Source: Acinetobacter gandensis (GTDB lineage Bacteria > Pseudomonadota > Gammaproteobacteria > Pseudomonadales > Moraxellaceae). From it: a stretch of 64,000 nt of DNA. Every line of letters starts with the position of its first letter. The stretch's first letter is position 1. Positions 1 through 8,702 of this stretch are shown in pieces. The DNA lies in NCBI RefSeq assembly GCF_001678755.1, contig NZ_LZDS01000026.1, forward strand, positions 124,001-188,000, read 5' to 3'. The position numbers and the translations under genes are program-made. The notes beneath the pieces were generated by a model. It had not been told where the DNA came from. It saw only the letters and a list, made by a program, of their open reading frames with translations, and did no database searches.

Positions 1-485
1 GTTGGATAATCTGCCGGTTGACCGATCAGGATTTCGGTATCTTCTTCAATCAGGTAATTCTCTGGTGAGGTTCCAAATTCTCCTTTAAGTAAGTAGTCAA
101 TTTCATCTGGAATAAAATCTTTGCTCGCATCAGGTGATTGTGGATTAAGTACCAAACGAGAACCAAAAGTCATTTCAAATAAAGTTTTTGCCGGTAAACA
201 AATAAATGATTCTTCCTCTGAAATCGCTAAACGCATTTTTTCTAATGACGTAAAAAATGGAAGCACACTGGTATATTCGTCATCATCCCAACTTTTGAGT
301 TGGATATTTGAACCAGTAGATAAATGACGCTCTTGTATGTCTATGGCGGTATCATTTCGATCTGTATGTCCAACACAATACACATTCGCAGCCAAAAGTT
401 GCTGCAAAAATTCAGGCCGATAAGCAGGTTCATGTACAGCCTTCGCAAATAGACTTTCTAATATTTCTTCTTTTATTGTATCCAT
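1..485 (-). CDS. SseB family protein (partial, runs off the left edge)
   Basis: The reading frame opens with ATG at 483-485 and runs out of the window without a stop, so only about 161 N-terminal residues are seen. It begins MDTIKEEILESLFAKA, and contains FLQQLLAANVYCVG, VLPFFTSLEKMR and LPAKTLFEM followed by RLVLNPQSPDASKDF. This spacing of hydrophobic blocks and the LVLNP motif are typical of the SseB N-terminal domain. SseB-family proteins were first linked to serine sensitivity; their biochemical role is not settled. There is no signal peptide or membrane segment, so it is probably cytosolic. It lies downstream of the dapF terminator and reads away from it as a separate unit. Confidence 0.72.
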   Translation of the reverse strand, partial: MDTIKEEILESLFAKAVHEPAYRPEFLQQLLAANVYCVGHTDRNDTAIDIQERHLSTGSNIQLKSWDDDEYTSVLPFFTSLEKMRLAISEEESFICLPAKTLFEMTFGSRLVLNPQSPDASKDFIPDEIDYLLKGEFGTSPENYLIEEDTEILIGQPADYP

Positions 486-551
486 GGTCAGTCCTATTTT
501 TTGATTGTATTTTTGAATTATTTTTATTGCTGATGTATCAAATACCGCTAT

Positions 552-579
552 AAAAAAGCCCTGAATAAATCAGGGCTTT
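552..579 (-). terminator. Intrinsic terminator of the lptM-lysA-dapF operon
   Basis: A stem AGCCCTG/CAGGGCT at 557-577 encloses a short AT loop. The A-run at 552-556 becomes a U-run on the minus strand. It sits directly after the dapF stop. Confidence 0.85.
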
Positions 580-583
580 CATT

Positions 584-1429
584 TTAACCTTGGAAGTAAC
601 TTAAGTCTAAGCGTCCTTCGTAAACAGTTGCGGTTGGGCCAGTCATCCAGACTACCTCTCCTTCTTTCCATTCAATTTGCAATTTACCGCCAGCCAATTC
701 AATTTCCACTGAATTTGCCAATAAACCACGACGCATACCAGACACAGCTGCGGCACAAGCGCCTGTACCACAAGCTAAGGTTTCGCCCACACCACGCTCA
801 AACACACGTAAACGTGCTTGCTTTTCGTTGATGATTTGCATAAAACCTGCATTCACACGTTGTGGGAAACGCTCATGTGATTCAACTTGTGGCCCAATCA
901 TCGCAACATCAGCGGTAATCACATCAGGGACTATCGTCACAGCATGAGGATTACCCATATTCACGACATCAATAGTCAATTGCTGATTATTTTCCAGTGC
1001 AATGTCATACAAGTTTTCAGGCTCGTCTGCCAAAAATGGAATTTCGTGCGGTAAGAATTTTGGATAGCCCATATTCACACGCACCCAACCATTTGCACCC
1101 AATTCAGGCTCTACAATTCCTGATTTGGTTTGCACTTTAATTTTGGATTTTGTGGTTAACTGACGTTCATGGACAAAACGCGCAAAACAGCGTACGCCAT
1201 TGCCACATTGTTCTACTTCAGAGCCATCAGCATTAAAAATGCGATATTTAAAATCAACATTCGGTAAATCGGGTGGTTCTACAATTAAAAGTTGATCGAA
1301 ACCAATACCAAAATGACGATCTGCTAAACGTTGGATGGTCACTGTGTCGAGGTATGCACGTTGGCTGATTAAATCAACCACCATGAAATCATTGCCCAGG
1401 CCATGCATTTTCGTAAATTCTAATAACAT
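584..1429 (-). CDS. dapF: Diaminopimelate epimerase DapF
   Basis: Cytosolic, cofactor-independent racemase that converts LL- to meso-diaminopimelate for lysine and peptidoglycan synthesis. The 281-residue length is normal. Both catalytic thiols are present: Cys75 in [11 protein letters not shown] and Cys220 in [12 protein letters not shown]. The N-terminal [11 protein letters not shown] is the family hallmark. The gene follows lysA by 12 bases and its ribosome site (GGAG) overlaps the lysA stop region, so translation is probably coupled. It is the last gene of the lptM-lysA-dapF operon, followed at once by a terminator. The order matches that in pseudomonads, where further genes usually follow dapF; here they do not. 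Confidence 0.97.
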   Translation of the reverse strand: MLLEFTKMHGLGNDFMVVDLISQRAYLDTVTIQRLADRHFGIGFDQLLIVEPPDLPNVDFKYRIFNADGSEVEQCGNGVRCFARFVHERQLTTKSKIKVQTKSGIVEPELGANGWVRVNMGYPKFLPHEIPFLADEPENLYDIALENNQQLTIDVVNMGNPHAVTIVPDVITADVAMIGPQVESHERFPQRVNAGFMQIINEKQARLRVFERGVGETLACGTGACAAAVSGMRRGLLANSVEIELAGGKLQIEWKEGEVVWMTGPTATVYEGRLDLSYFQG

Positions 1430-1441
1430 CTGATTTACTCC

Positions 1442-2686
1442 TTATGGCAACAGGCTTTCACGTTCCCAGAGCGACTCAATCGTTTCACGTTCACGAATTA
1501 AGTGTGCTTGGTCAGCATCTACCATCACTTCTGCCGCACGACCACGACTGTTATAATTAGAGCTCATAACAAAACCGTATGCACCAGCACCCAATACTGC
1601 CAGTACATCATTTTCTTTCAGTGCTAGCTCTCGCTCTTTCCCTAAGAAATCACCTGTTTCACAGATTGCACCAACGACATCCCATTGTTGTTTTTCAACA
1701 TCGTTACGTGGAGTCACTTCTTGAATGTCCATCCATGCTTCATACAATGCAGGGCGAATTAAATCATTCATTGCTGCATCAATAATGGCAAAGTTACGGT
1801 GATTGGTTGGTTTAAGTAAATCAACTTTAGTCAACAACACACCTGCATTAGCAGAAATGCTACGACCCGGCTCCATATACACTTTTAGTCCCAATTTTTC
1901 TAAAGCTGGGCGCATCGCGTTGGCATATTCTTCAACTGTAGGCGGAACTTCATCTTTATAAGTCACACCCAAACCACCACCAATGTCGATATGCTTCAAC
2001 TCAATGCCAAATTCTTTGAGTTTATTGATCATCACAATGACACGATCAAGCGCATCTACAAAAGGCTGTGTTTCGGTCAACTGCGAACCGATGTGACAAT
2101 CAATACCGACTATTTCAAGATTCGGCAAAGATGCAGCATATTGATAAGTTTCAAATACTGAATCTGAAGGAATACCAAATTTATTTTCTTTCAAGCCAGT
2201 TGAAATATATGGATGCGTTTTAGCATCAACATCTGGGTTTACACGTAATGAAATCGGTGCTTTTTTACCTAATCCTGCCGCAACTTTTTGGATACGATCC
2301 AGTTCAGCATAAGATTCAACGTTGAAGCAAGCAATGCCAACTTCTAATGCTTTTTGAATATCTGCTTCAGTTTTGCCCAAGCCAGATAATACGATTTTTG
2401 ACGCATCGCCGCCCGCTTTTAATACTCGCGCTAATTCTCCGCCAGTTACAATATCAAAACCAGCACCCTGCTTGGCAAGCACGTTTAACACCGCAATATT
2501 TGAGTTAGACTTTACCGCAAAACAAATTTGATGATCGATAAAGCTAAATGCACGATCCATATCTAAATAATGCTTTTCAAAAGTCGCTTTTGAGTAAACA
2601 TATAGTGGTGTGCCGTATTGCTGCGCAAGTTGTTGTAATGAACATTGCTCTGCATGCAATACCCCATTAATACGGGTGAAACTCAT
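1442..2686 (-). CDS. lysA: Diaminopimelate decarboxylase LysA
   Basis: PLP enzyme that decarboxylates meso-diaminopimelate to L-lysine, the last lysine step. It has 414 residues, the usual length for the fold III (alanine-racemase-like) family. Visible motifs are the PLP lysine Lys59 in CFAVKSNSN, the phosphate-binding HIDIGGGLGVTY, and the CETGD segment that supplies the catalytic cysteine at the dimer interface. It starts 24 bases after the lptM stop and is followed closely by dapF, giving one operon for the end of lysine synthesis. Confidence 0.97.
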   Translation of the reverse strand: MSFTRINGVLHAEQCSLQQLAQQYGTPLYVYSKATFEKHYLDMDRAFSFIDHQICFAVKSNSNIAVLNVLAKQGAGFDIVTGGELARVLKAGGDASKIVLSGLGKTEADIQKALEVGIACFNVESYAELDRIQKVAAGLGKKAPISLRVNPDVDAKTHPYISTGLKENKFGIPSDSVFETYQYAASLPNLEIVGIDCHIGSQLTETQPFVDALDRVIVMINKLKEFGIELKHIDIGGGLGVTYKDEVPPTVEEYANAMRPALEKLGLKVYMEPGRSISANAGVLLTKVDLLKPTNHRNFAIIDAAMNDLIRPALYEAWMDIQEVTPRNDVEKQQWDVVGAICETGDFLGKERELALKENDVLAVLGAGAYGFVMSSNYNSRGRAAEVMVDADQAHLIRERETIESLWERESLLP

Positions 2687-2710
2687 GGAGGTATCCTTTC
2701 TAAAAAAGCA

Positions 2711-2926
2711 TTAAGGTGTTGGGTTTGAATTAGACGCTTCAGCAGGTGCAGTTGTCGTTTCCTTATCCTGCTTTTGCTGTGCAGGCGTATCTGGATAAAT
2801 CAAATATTTTGCTCGTTTATCTGCATTGCCATCAGAAGGCAAATGTAATGCACCAGACTGTCCACATGCAGTCAGTAAAACACTGCTGATCAGCACGATC
2901 ATTTTATAATTCATAAAGCGATACAT
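2711..2926 (-). CDS. lptM: LptM-like small lipoprotein (LPS translocon maturation)
   Basis: A 71-residue exported lipoprotein. I place the start at 2926 (MYRFMNYKMIVL) because an AGGT ribosome site precedes it; a longer in-frame ORF begins at 3019 but adds a non-signal-like stretch. The lipobox LLTAC is followed by GQSGALHLP, which matches the CGQ-x-GPLYLP signature of the LptM (YifL/LppL) family. In E. coli this protein helps LptD oxidative maturation in the outer membrane. The Pro/Gln/Thr-rich tail is low complexity. Position upstream of lysA-dapF is conserved in related bacteria and supports the call. Confidence 0.85.
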   Translation of the reverse strand: MYRFMNYKMIVLISSVLLTACGQSGALHLPSDGNADKRAKYLIYPDTPAQQKQDKETTTAPAEASNSNPTP

Positions 2927-3277
2927 AATCGTACCTAATGAAAAGATTTTTCCGAGTATAACGTGATCAACACGCGGATAAAAGAAAAGCCCTGTAATTC
3001 CTAGATGGCTTATTTGCACCCTGTACTAATTTTAAGCATTTTTGTATTTTTATCGCTCATCTCAAAAAATCTACTTTGCAATTGTGCCTCAAAAACATTG
3101 ATTTTACTGACATCGCTTATCAATTTGTAAACTATTCATAGTCCGATAAATGTTCTCTAACATCAATCGATTTCAGCTGTTTTTATCCATCAAACATTAA
3201 ATTGGTGGTAAGGATTCAACCCATAAAGGTCACATTGGGTCATGTAAAAAATCAGCCTTGTAGTGAAAAATTCGCAT
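2927..3277 (-). promoter_or_regulatory. Intergenic region with candidate lptM operon promoter
   Basis: On the minus strand a TATACT -10-like hexamer lies at 2955-2960, about 29 bases before the lptM start, with only a poor TTTTAT-like -35 spaced 17 bases away. Nothing else was recognised in the rest of the gap. No ORF with a credible ribosome site is present. Confidence 0.4.
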
Positions 3278-3308
3278 AAAAAAACTGCTCCCTAAGGAGC
3301 AGTTTTTT
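3278..3308 (-). terminator. Intrinsic terminator after cycA
   Basis: Perfect stem AACTGCTCC/GGAGCAGTT with loop CTAA-like bases, A-rich on the left and T-rich on the right. It can work in both directions but stands just after the cycA stop. Confidence 0.85.
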
Positions 3309-3331
3309 CATTTCATCAGTATTATTTAGAC

Positions 3332-4735
3332 TTATTTATGCTTCGGCTTATAGAAACAAAAATAACCAATCAATAAGACGACAAACCAAATTGGGCTGAC
3401 CATTAATGCTTTCATGGTATCCGCTTCAAGGGATAGCACGTAAATCATACCAATAAAGAAGATAATCACGATCCAACACGTAAACAAACCGCCAGGAAGT
3501 TTAAATGTTGATTTAGCATGTAATTCTGGGCGTGTTTTATAGTAAACGATATAGCTCCAGATAATCATGAGCCACACACAGATAAATAAAATCGTTGAAA
3601 GTGTGGTTGCCAAAGTAAATGCTTCAACCGTGTTAGGTACAAAGTACTGTAATGCAGCACCGAGTAGTAAACACACTGCTGAGAAATACAACGCATTTGC
3701 TGGAACAGCACGTTTATTTAAGTGACCAAACGCTTTCGGGCCTTGCTCTTCACGAGACAAACCAAACAACATGCGCGATGTAGAGAACACACCACTATTC
3801 ATTGATGACATTACTGAAGATAACACCACCAAATTCATAATAATGGCTGCAGCAGCAATACCCGCTTGGCTAAACAAATTCACGAAAGGAGAAATGCTTG
3901 GATCAATCTTATTCCAAGGCGTAACAGACATTACAATCACCAGTGCAAGCACATAGAAAATAATGATACGAATTGGAATCGAGTTCACTGCTTTAGGCAA
4001 GTTATGCTCTGGGTCTTTGGTTTCAGCAGCAGTTGTACCCACCAATTCCACCCCGACAAAGGCGAAAATAGCAATTTGGAAGCCAGCTAAGAAGCCTGTT
4101 ACCCCTGTTGGGAAGATCCCGCCATGCGACCATAAATGATTAAATGATGCAACATCGCCCGCAGTCGATGTAAAGCCCGTGAAAATCATCCACAAACCAA
4201 CACCAATCAATACCACAATCGCAATGATCTTAATTAAGGCAAACCAAAACTCCAACTCACCAAAGAGTTTCACAGTAACGAGGTTCAAGCCCATGATAAA
4301 GACAATGGCGGCAATACTGATCATCACCCCTTCTTCTGGCGAGAACGGGTTACCCCCATTAAAGAACTGTAAGTAATAAATAATGGCTGATAAATCTGCG
4401 ATACCAATCGTGATCCAACATAACCAATAGGTCCACCCCACGAAATAACCTGCCCAAGGGCCAATTAAATCGGTCGCAAAATCGATAAATGATTTATACG
4501 CAAGGTTTGATAGTAATAACTCGCCCAATGCACGCATGACGAGAAAAACCATGAAACCAATAATCATGTAAATAATTAAAATGGAAGGGCCAGCTAAACT
4601 GATGGTCTTTCCTGACCCCATAAATAAACCTGTACCAATCGCACCACCAATTGCAATTAATTGTAGGTGTCGGTTGGACAAGCTTCGTTTCAAATCACCA
4701 CTTGTTTCTGGCGATCCATGAATTTCGTTAGACAT
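3332..4735 (-). CDS. cycA: D-serine/D-alanine/glycine:H+ symporter, CycA-like
   Basis: A 467-residue inner-membrane permease of the amino acid-polyamine-organocation superfamily with about 12 hydrophobic segments. The N-terminal stretch NRHLQLIAIGGAIGTGLFMG followed by SGKTISLAGPS and GELLLSNLAYKSF is nearly the same as in E. coli CycA, which imports glycine, D-alanine and D-serine. The gene has its own terminator and lies divergent to a second alanine/glycine transporter at 5057, so the two probably share control signals in the gap. Substrate is inferred from family similarity; a related amino acid is possible. Confidence 0.88.
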   Translation of the reverse strand: MSNEIHGSPETSGDLKRSLSNRHLQLIAIGGAIGTGLFMGSGKTISLAGPSILIIYMIIGFMVFLVMRALGELLLSNLAYKSFIDFATDLIGPWAGYFVGWTYWLCWITIGIADLSAIIYYLQFFNGGNPFSPEEGVMISIAAIVFIMGLNLVTVKLFGELEFWFALIKIIAIVVLIGVGLWMIFTGFTSTAGDVASFNHLWSHGGIFPTGVTGFLAGFQIAIFAFVGVELVGTTAAETKDPEHNLPKAVNSIPIRIIIFYVLALVIVMSVTPWNKIDPSISPFVNLFSQAGIAAAAIIMNLVVLSSVMSSMNSGVFSTSRMLFGLSREEQGPKAFGHLNKRAVPANALYFSAVCLLLGAALQYFVPNTVEAFTLATTLSTILFICVWLMIIWSYIVYYKTRPELHAKSTFKLPGGLFTCWIVIIFFIGMIYVLSLEADTMKALMVSPIWFVVLLIGYFCFYKPKHK

Positions 4736-5056
4736 ATTGTTAATTCAACTTCGCGTTCCATTGGCGACAAATTAACGTAAAAAACCCGGAATACAAAAAG
4801 AAAATTCGCATCATTTGTATTTTCCAACTAATCTTGCAAATTAATTTATTTTTCTTATATCAATATTCATTTATCTTTAGTCTTGGTTTTAAGGCGTAAT
4901 GAATACAGGATTTTTCTTGTCAAAGTGCTGAAACTATGTAAAAAATAGAATACAAATCCGCCAATATTCGCATTTAGGATGAGCGCGCATGGCATAGAAA
5001 TTGCTTTTCAATCAACATCTCAAATAAAGCTGACACGGATAAATAAGAAGAAATTT
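4736..5056. promoter_or_regulatory. Divergent promoter region with repeated GAATACAAA motif
   Basis: This 321-base AT-rich gap separates two divergent amino-acid transporter genes. GAATACAAA occurs at 4790-4798 and 4948-4956, and a one-mismatch inverted copy (TTTGTATTT) at 4815-4823. ATTCGCAT follows both direct copies (4805-4812 and 4966-4973). The repetition suggests an operator for a shared regulator; which regulator is unknown. Confidence 0.45.
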
Positions 5057-6403
5057 ATGCAAAATTTACAAAGCATCATGGAAACCGTCAGTGGCTGGGT
5101 CTGGGGCCCATATATGCTGGTTCTCATTGTCGGTACCGGTATATTCCTGACTTTCCGCCTGCTGTTCTGGCAGTTCCGCATGTTGCCACTGGCCTTTAAA
5201 CAGGTTTTTGGCAAACACCCTTCGCATGAAGGTGATATTTCCCAGTTTGGCTCACTCATGACCGCACTGTCAGCTACCATCGGTACCGGTAATATTGCCG
5301 GTGTCGCAACTGCCTGTGTACTGGGTGGCCCAGGGGCCGTATTCTGGATGTGGATGACTGCCCTGTTCGGAATGGCAACCAAATATGGCGAAGGTGTACT
5401 GGCCGTCAAATACCGAGTTAAAAATGAACGCGGTGAAATGTCTGGCGGTCCAATGTATTACATCGAGCGTGGCCTGAAATGGAAATGGCTGGCGCTGATC
5501 TTTGCATTCTTTGGCGCTGTCGCATCTTTCGGAATTGGTAGTTCAGTTCAGTCCAACACTGTTGCACTCGCGGTAGAAAATGGTTTCGGTCTGGAAACCT
5601 GGGTTACAGGTATCGTGATTACTGCATTTTCGGCACTAGTGATTCTGGGCGGGATTAAGTGGATTTCTAGGGCGGCCTCTTTCATCGTTCCAATTATGGC
5701 GATTGGTTATGTGGCGGGCGGTCTGATCATTATTTTCACCCATCTCGATTTAGTGGGCCCTGCACTGAAAATGATTTTCACCTATGCCTTTACTGGTGAA
5801 GCTGCTGTAGGTGGTGCGATTGGTGCGGCGATTCGTTATGGTGTCGCGCGTGGTGTCTTCTCGAATGAAGCTGGTATGGGTTCGGCACCGATTGCCGCTG
5901 CTGCTGCAAAAACCGATCATCCTGCACGTCAAGGTCTGGTGTCCATGACCGGAACTTTTATTGACACAATTATTGTCTGTTCGATTACGGGTATTGTCCT
6001 GGTAATGGGCTTCATCATGGCCGGCAGTGATTTTGGTGGACAAACCGGTGCTGTTCTGACCGTTTCTACATTTAACAAACTGCTGCCAGGTGTCGGTGGC
6101 TGGATCGTGACCTTCGGTATTATCTTCTTCGCCTATTCTACCATTTTGGGCTGGAGCTACTACGGCGAAAAATGTGCCACCTATCTGCTCGGTGAAAAAT
6201 TTGTATTCCCTTATCGCATCATTTATATCGCTTCAGTATTTATTGGCTGTGTAGCAACACTGGATCTGGTCTGGCTGTTCGCAGACACATTCAACGGTTT
6301 GATGGCGATTCCAAACTTGATCGGCCTGCTACTGCTGTCTGGGGTGATCGTGAAAGAGTCGAAAGACTTTATTGCACGTCGAAAGTCAGGCGAACTGTAT
6401 TAA
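5057..6403 (+). CDS. Alanine/glycine:cation symporter (AGCS family)
   Basis: A 448-residue inner-membrane symporter that imports alanine or glycine with sodium or protons. I choose ATG 5057 (MQNLQSIMETVSGWVWGP), since the family normally starts just before this segment; an in-frame ATG at 4979 would add 26 atypical residues. Family marks include GTGIFLTFR, SATIGTGNIAGVATA, GGPGAVFWMW and FSNEAGMGSAPIAAAAAKT, and about 11 membrane segments are visible. Its codon use differs from neighbours: CTG is used for leucine and the third positions are richer in C, while nearby genes prefer TTA. This may reflect acquisition from a higher-GC donor or strong expression. A terminator follows. Confidence 0.9.
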   Translation: MQNLQSIMETVSGWVWGPYMLVLIVGTGIFLTFRLLFWQFRMLPLAFKQVFGKHPSHEGDISQFGSLMTALSATIGTGNIAGVATACVLGGPGAVFWMWMTALFGMATKYGEGVLAVKYRVKNERGEMSGGPMYYIERGLKWKWLALIFAFFGAVASFGIGSSVQSNTVALAVENGFGLETWVTGIVITAFSALVILGGIKWISRAASFIVPIMAIGYVAGGLIIIFTHLDLVGPALKMIFTYAFTGEAAVGGAIGAAIRYGVARGVFSNEAGMGSAPIAAAAAKTDHPARQGLVSMTGTFIDTIIVCSITGIVLVMGFIMAGSDFGGQTGAVLTVSTFNKLLPGVGGWIVTFGIIFFAYSTILGWSYYGEKCATYLLGEKFVFPYRIIYIASVFIGCVATLDLVWLFADTFNGLMAIPNLIGLLLLSGVIVKESKDFIARRKSGELY

Positions 6404-6411
6404 TTCTTAAT

Positions 6412-6443
6412 AAAAAAAGCCACGGATATCGTGGCTTTTTTTA
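6412..6443. terminator. Bidirectional intrinsic terminator
   Basis: Stem AAAAGCCACG/CGTGGCTTTT with loop GATAT lies between the convergent symporter gene and the hypothetical gene at 6464, with A and T tracts on both sides. Confidence 0.88.
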
Positions 6444-6463
6444 TTTATATACCGTTTAGTTAT

Positions 6464-7027
6464 TTATTGAATTGTCCCAATAGGCCCATCATCAAGTTGA
6501 TCATCCGCATCATCATTTGGTTTTTTTAAGCTTCTCTTGCTTAAATCTTCTGGTCGTGAATCTATATTTTCAACAAAGCCTTCACCAAATTGATCACCAA
6601 ACTCGTCTTCGTCATATTCCATTTCAAAGCCTTCGTCATCAAATTCATCATTTGCACGATCCGCTTCAATTTCTAAAGCGAGCTCCAAAGAGAGTGAATA
6701 GAACAACACACCATCAATTTTCATATTGCCTTGTTCATCTTCAAGATATTCACTCAAAGTACGAAACGCGGGATTATTCACATCAAATGGAACATCCACA
6801 TAAATATCCCCACTATAGCTGACGAGCAAAGCCTCACCTGCAAGCCCCATACAAGGAAAATATTCAATATTTTGTAAATCTAACCATTCAAATAACGCAT
6901 TACGTGCATGGTTATTTTCCTGATGTTCATGATCATATTCTTCAAAATGTACAAACAGCACATCACGATTTTTTTCACGTGCAATCTCATCAATGTGTTT
7001 CACTAAAAGTGGCATGCGTTGTTCCAT
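6464..7027 (-). CDS. Conserved acidic protein of unknown function
   Basis: A 187-residue soluble protein that I do not recognise. The N-terminal two thirds look folded, with alternating helix and strand patterns (LLVKHIDEIAREKNRDVLFVHFEEYDHE, ALLVSYSGDIYVDVPFD, and ILFYSLSLELALEIEAD-like text). The C-terminal third is a very acidic, low-complexity tail rich in Asp and Glu, ending in DDQLDDGPIGTIQ. No signal peptide, metal motif or membrane segment is visible. A second ATG at 7015 could be the true start because no clear ribosome site precedes 7027. It is convergent with the symporter and divergent from radA, so it is a single-gene unit. Confidence 0.7.
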   Translation of the reverse strand: MEQRMPLLVKHIDEIAREKNRDVLFVHFEEYDHEHQENNHARNALFEWLDLQNIEYFPCMGLAGEALLVSYSGDIYVDVPFDVNNPAFRTLSEYLEDEQGNMKIDGVLFYSLSLELALEIEADRANDEFDDEGFEMEYDEDEFGDQFGEGFVENIDSRPEDLSKRSLKKPNDDADDQLDDGPIGTIQ

Positions 7028-7197
7028 TTCATTTAGAAGGTTTTAGCATTATAAACGTTGCACTTGATGAATGTATAAGTCTCTGCAATTAAACGTCGTG
7101 ACTTGTCGTGAAAGCATTTTTTTCAAGTTAAGGTCTTGGTTTTTTTGTGCATTCACCGCTATGCTGTGACTCAATTTGAGTTGATGTATGTATTCCT

Positions 7198-8586
7198 ATG
7201 GCTAAAGCAAAAAGTGTCTATCGTTGCGAACAATGTGGTGCCGACCATACAAAATGGGCCGGTCAATGTTCTGAATGTGGTGAATGGAATTCACTAAACG
7301 AAGTCAGTATTGCTCCTGTGGTAACTCATCGTGCCCAACCGAAAATGGGTGGCGGCTATGCTGGCCAAGCGGCAGCAGTCACTACGTTAAATCAAGTGTC
7401 TGTTTCAACAGAATCACGCTTAGCTACAGGTATAGGTGAGTTTGACCGCGTACTTGGTGGCGGTTTAGTCACAGGCTCCGTAGTTTTAATTGGCGGTGAC
7501 CCTGGTATTGGTAAGTCGACTATTTTATTACAAACCGCTACGCATATGGCTGCAAGCAAAAGTTCAGCCTTATATGTCACTGGTGAGGAATCACTTTCTC
7601 AAGTTGCATTACGTGCTCAACGACTCGACCTGCCCACAGATCAACTTAAAGTCATGGCAGAAACATGCGTTGAGCGGATTTGTGAAATTTTAGCCCAAGA
7701 ACGCCCTGCTGTTGCGATCTTAGACTCTATTCAAACCCTGTATACCGAAACGTTGCAATCAGCACCTGGTGGCGTTTCTCAAATCCGTGAATCTGCGGCA
7801 TTGCTGACACGTTTTGCGAAGAATAGCGGGACGTCACTCTTTATTGTCGGTCATGTAACTAAAGAAGGTTCTTTAGCTGGCCCAAGGGTACTCGAGCACA
7901 TGGTCGATTGTGTTCTGTATTTTGAAGGCCAGTCCGATTCTCGCTTCCGTATGATTCGGGCAGTTAAAAACCGTTTTGGTGCAGTCAATGAACTGGGCGT
8001 ATTTGGCATGACCGATAAAGGTCTACGTGAAGTTTCAAATCCTTCGGCCATTTTCCTCAGTCGTTATGACGAAGCGATTCCCGGCTCAATTGTAATGATC
8101 AGTCGTGAAGGCACCCGCCCACTGTTGGTCGAAGTTCAGGCTTTGGTCGATGATGCTCATGGACAACCACGCCGTGTCGCCTTAGGTCTTGAGCAGAACC
8201 GTTTGAATATGCTGTTGGCAGTGATGCATCGTCATGGAGGCGTACAAACCGCTGGACAAGATGTATATGTCAATGTGGTTGGTGGTCTTAAAATTACTGA
8301 AACGGGTTCTGACCTTGCTGTCCTACTGGCTTGTGCCTCTAGCTTACGGGGTAAAGCCTTACCTCAGCATCTCGCAGTTTTTGGTGAAGTTGGTTTATCT
8401 GGTGAAATTCGCCCCGTACCCAATGGCCAAGAGCGGTTGAAAGAAGCCATCAAACACGGTTTTAAATATATTATTTTACCGCGTGGCAATGCCCCCCAGA
8501 AACCAATTCCGGGTGTACAAATTATTTCGGTCGCTCGTTTACATGAAGCCCTAAGTCAGGCCATGACCTTGTGTGATGAGACTTAG
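7198..8586 (+). CDS. radA: DNA repair protein RadA
   Basis: A 462-residue RecA-like ATPase that drives branch migration during recombinational repair. The domains appear in order. A C4 zinc finger has Cys10, Cys13, Cys24 and Cys27 (CEQCG, CSECG). The RecA core has Walker A GGDPGIGKST at about 99-108 and the RadA-specific KNRFG at 257-261. The C-terminal Lon-like domain ends in FGEVGLSGEIRPVPNG. Length and all motifs agree with active family members. The gene stands alone, divergent from the acidic hypothetical. Confidence 0.97.
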   Translation: MAKAKSVYRCEQCGADHTKWAGQCSECGEWNSLNEVSIAPVVTHRAQPKMGGGYAGQAAAVTTLNQVSVSTESRLATGIGEFDRVLGGGLVTGSVVLIGGDPGIGKSTILLQTATHMAASKSSALYVTGEESLSQVALRAQRLDLPTDQLKVMAETCVERICEILAQERPAVAILDSIQTLYTETLQSAPGGVSQIRESAALLTRFAKNSGTSLFIVGHVTKEGSLAGPRVLEHMVDCVLYFEGQSDSRFRMIRAVKNRFGAVNELGVFGMTDKGLREVSNPSAIFLSRYDEAIPGSIVMISREGTRPLLVEVQALVDDAHGQPRRVALGLEQNRLNMLLAVMHRHGGVQTAGQDVYVNVVGGLKITETGSDLAVLLACASSLRGKALPQHLAVFGEVGLSGEIRPVPNGQERLKEAIKHGFKYIILPRGNAPQKPIPGVQIISVARLHEALSQAMTLCDET

Positions 8587-8702
8587 GTTTATTTTTGATT
8601 TATTTTGATGATTTTTCCAAGTTTTTACGCATGTTCTATTGAAATTAATGCCAAATGACTGCATAAATACAGGGCAATTCAAACTTTATATAGGAAAATT
8701 TG

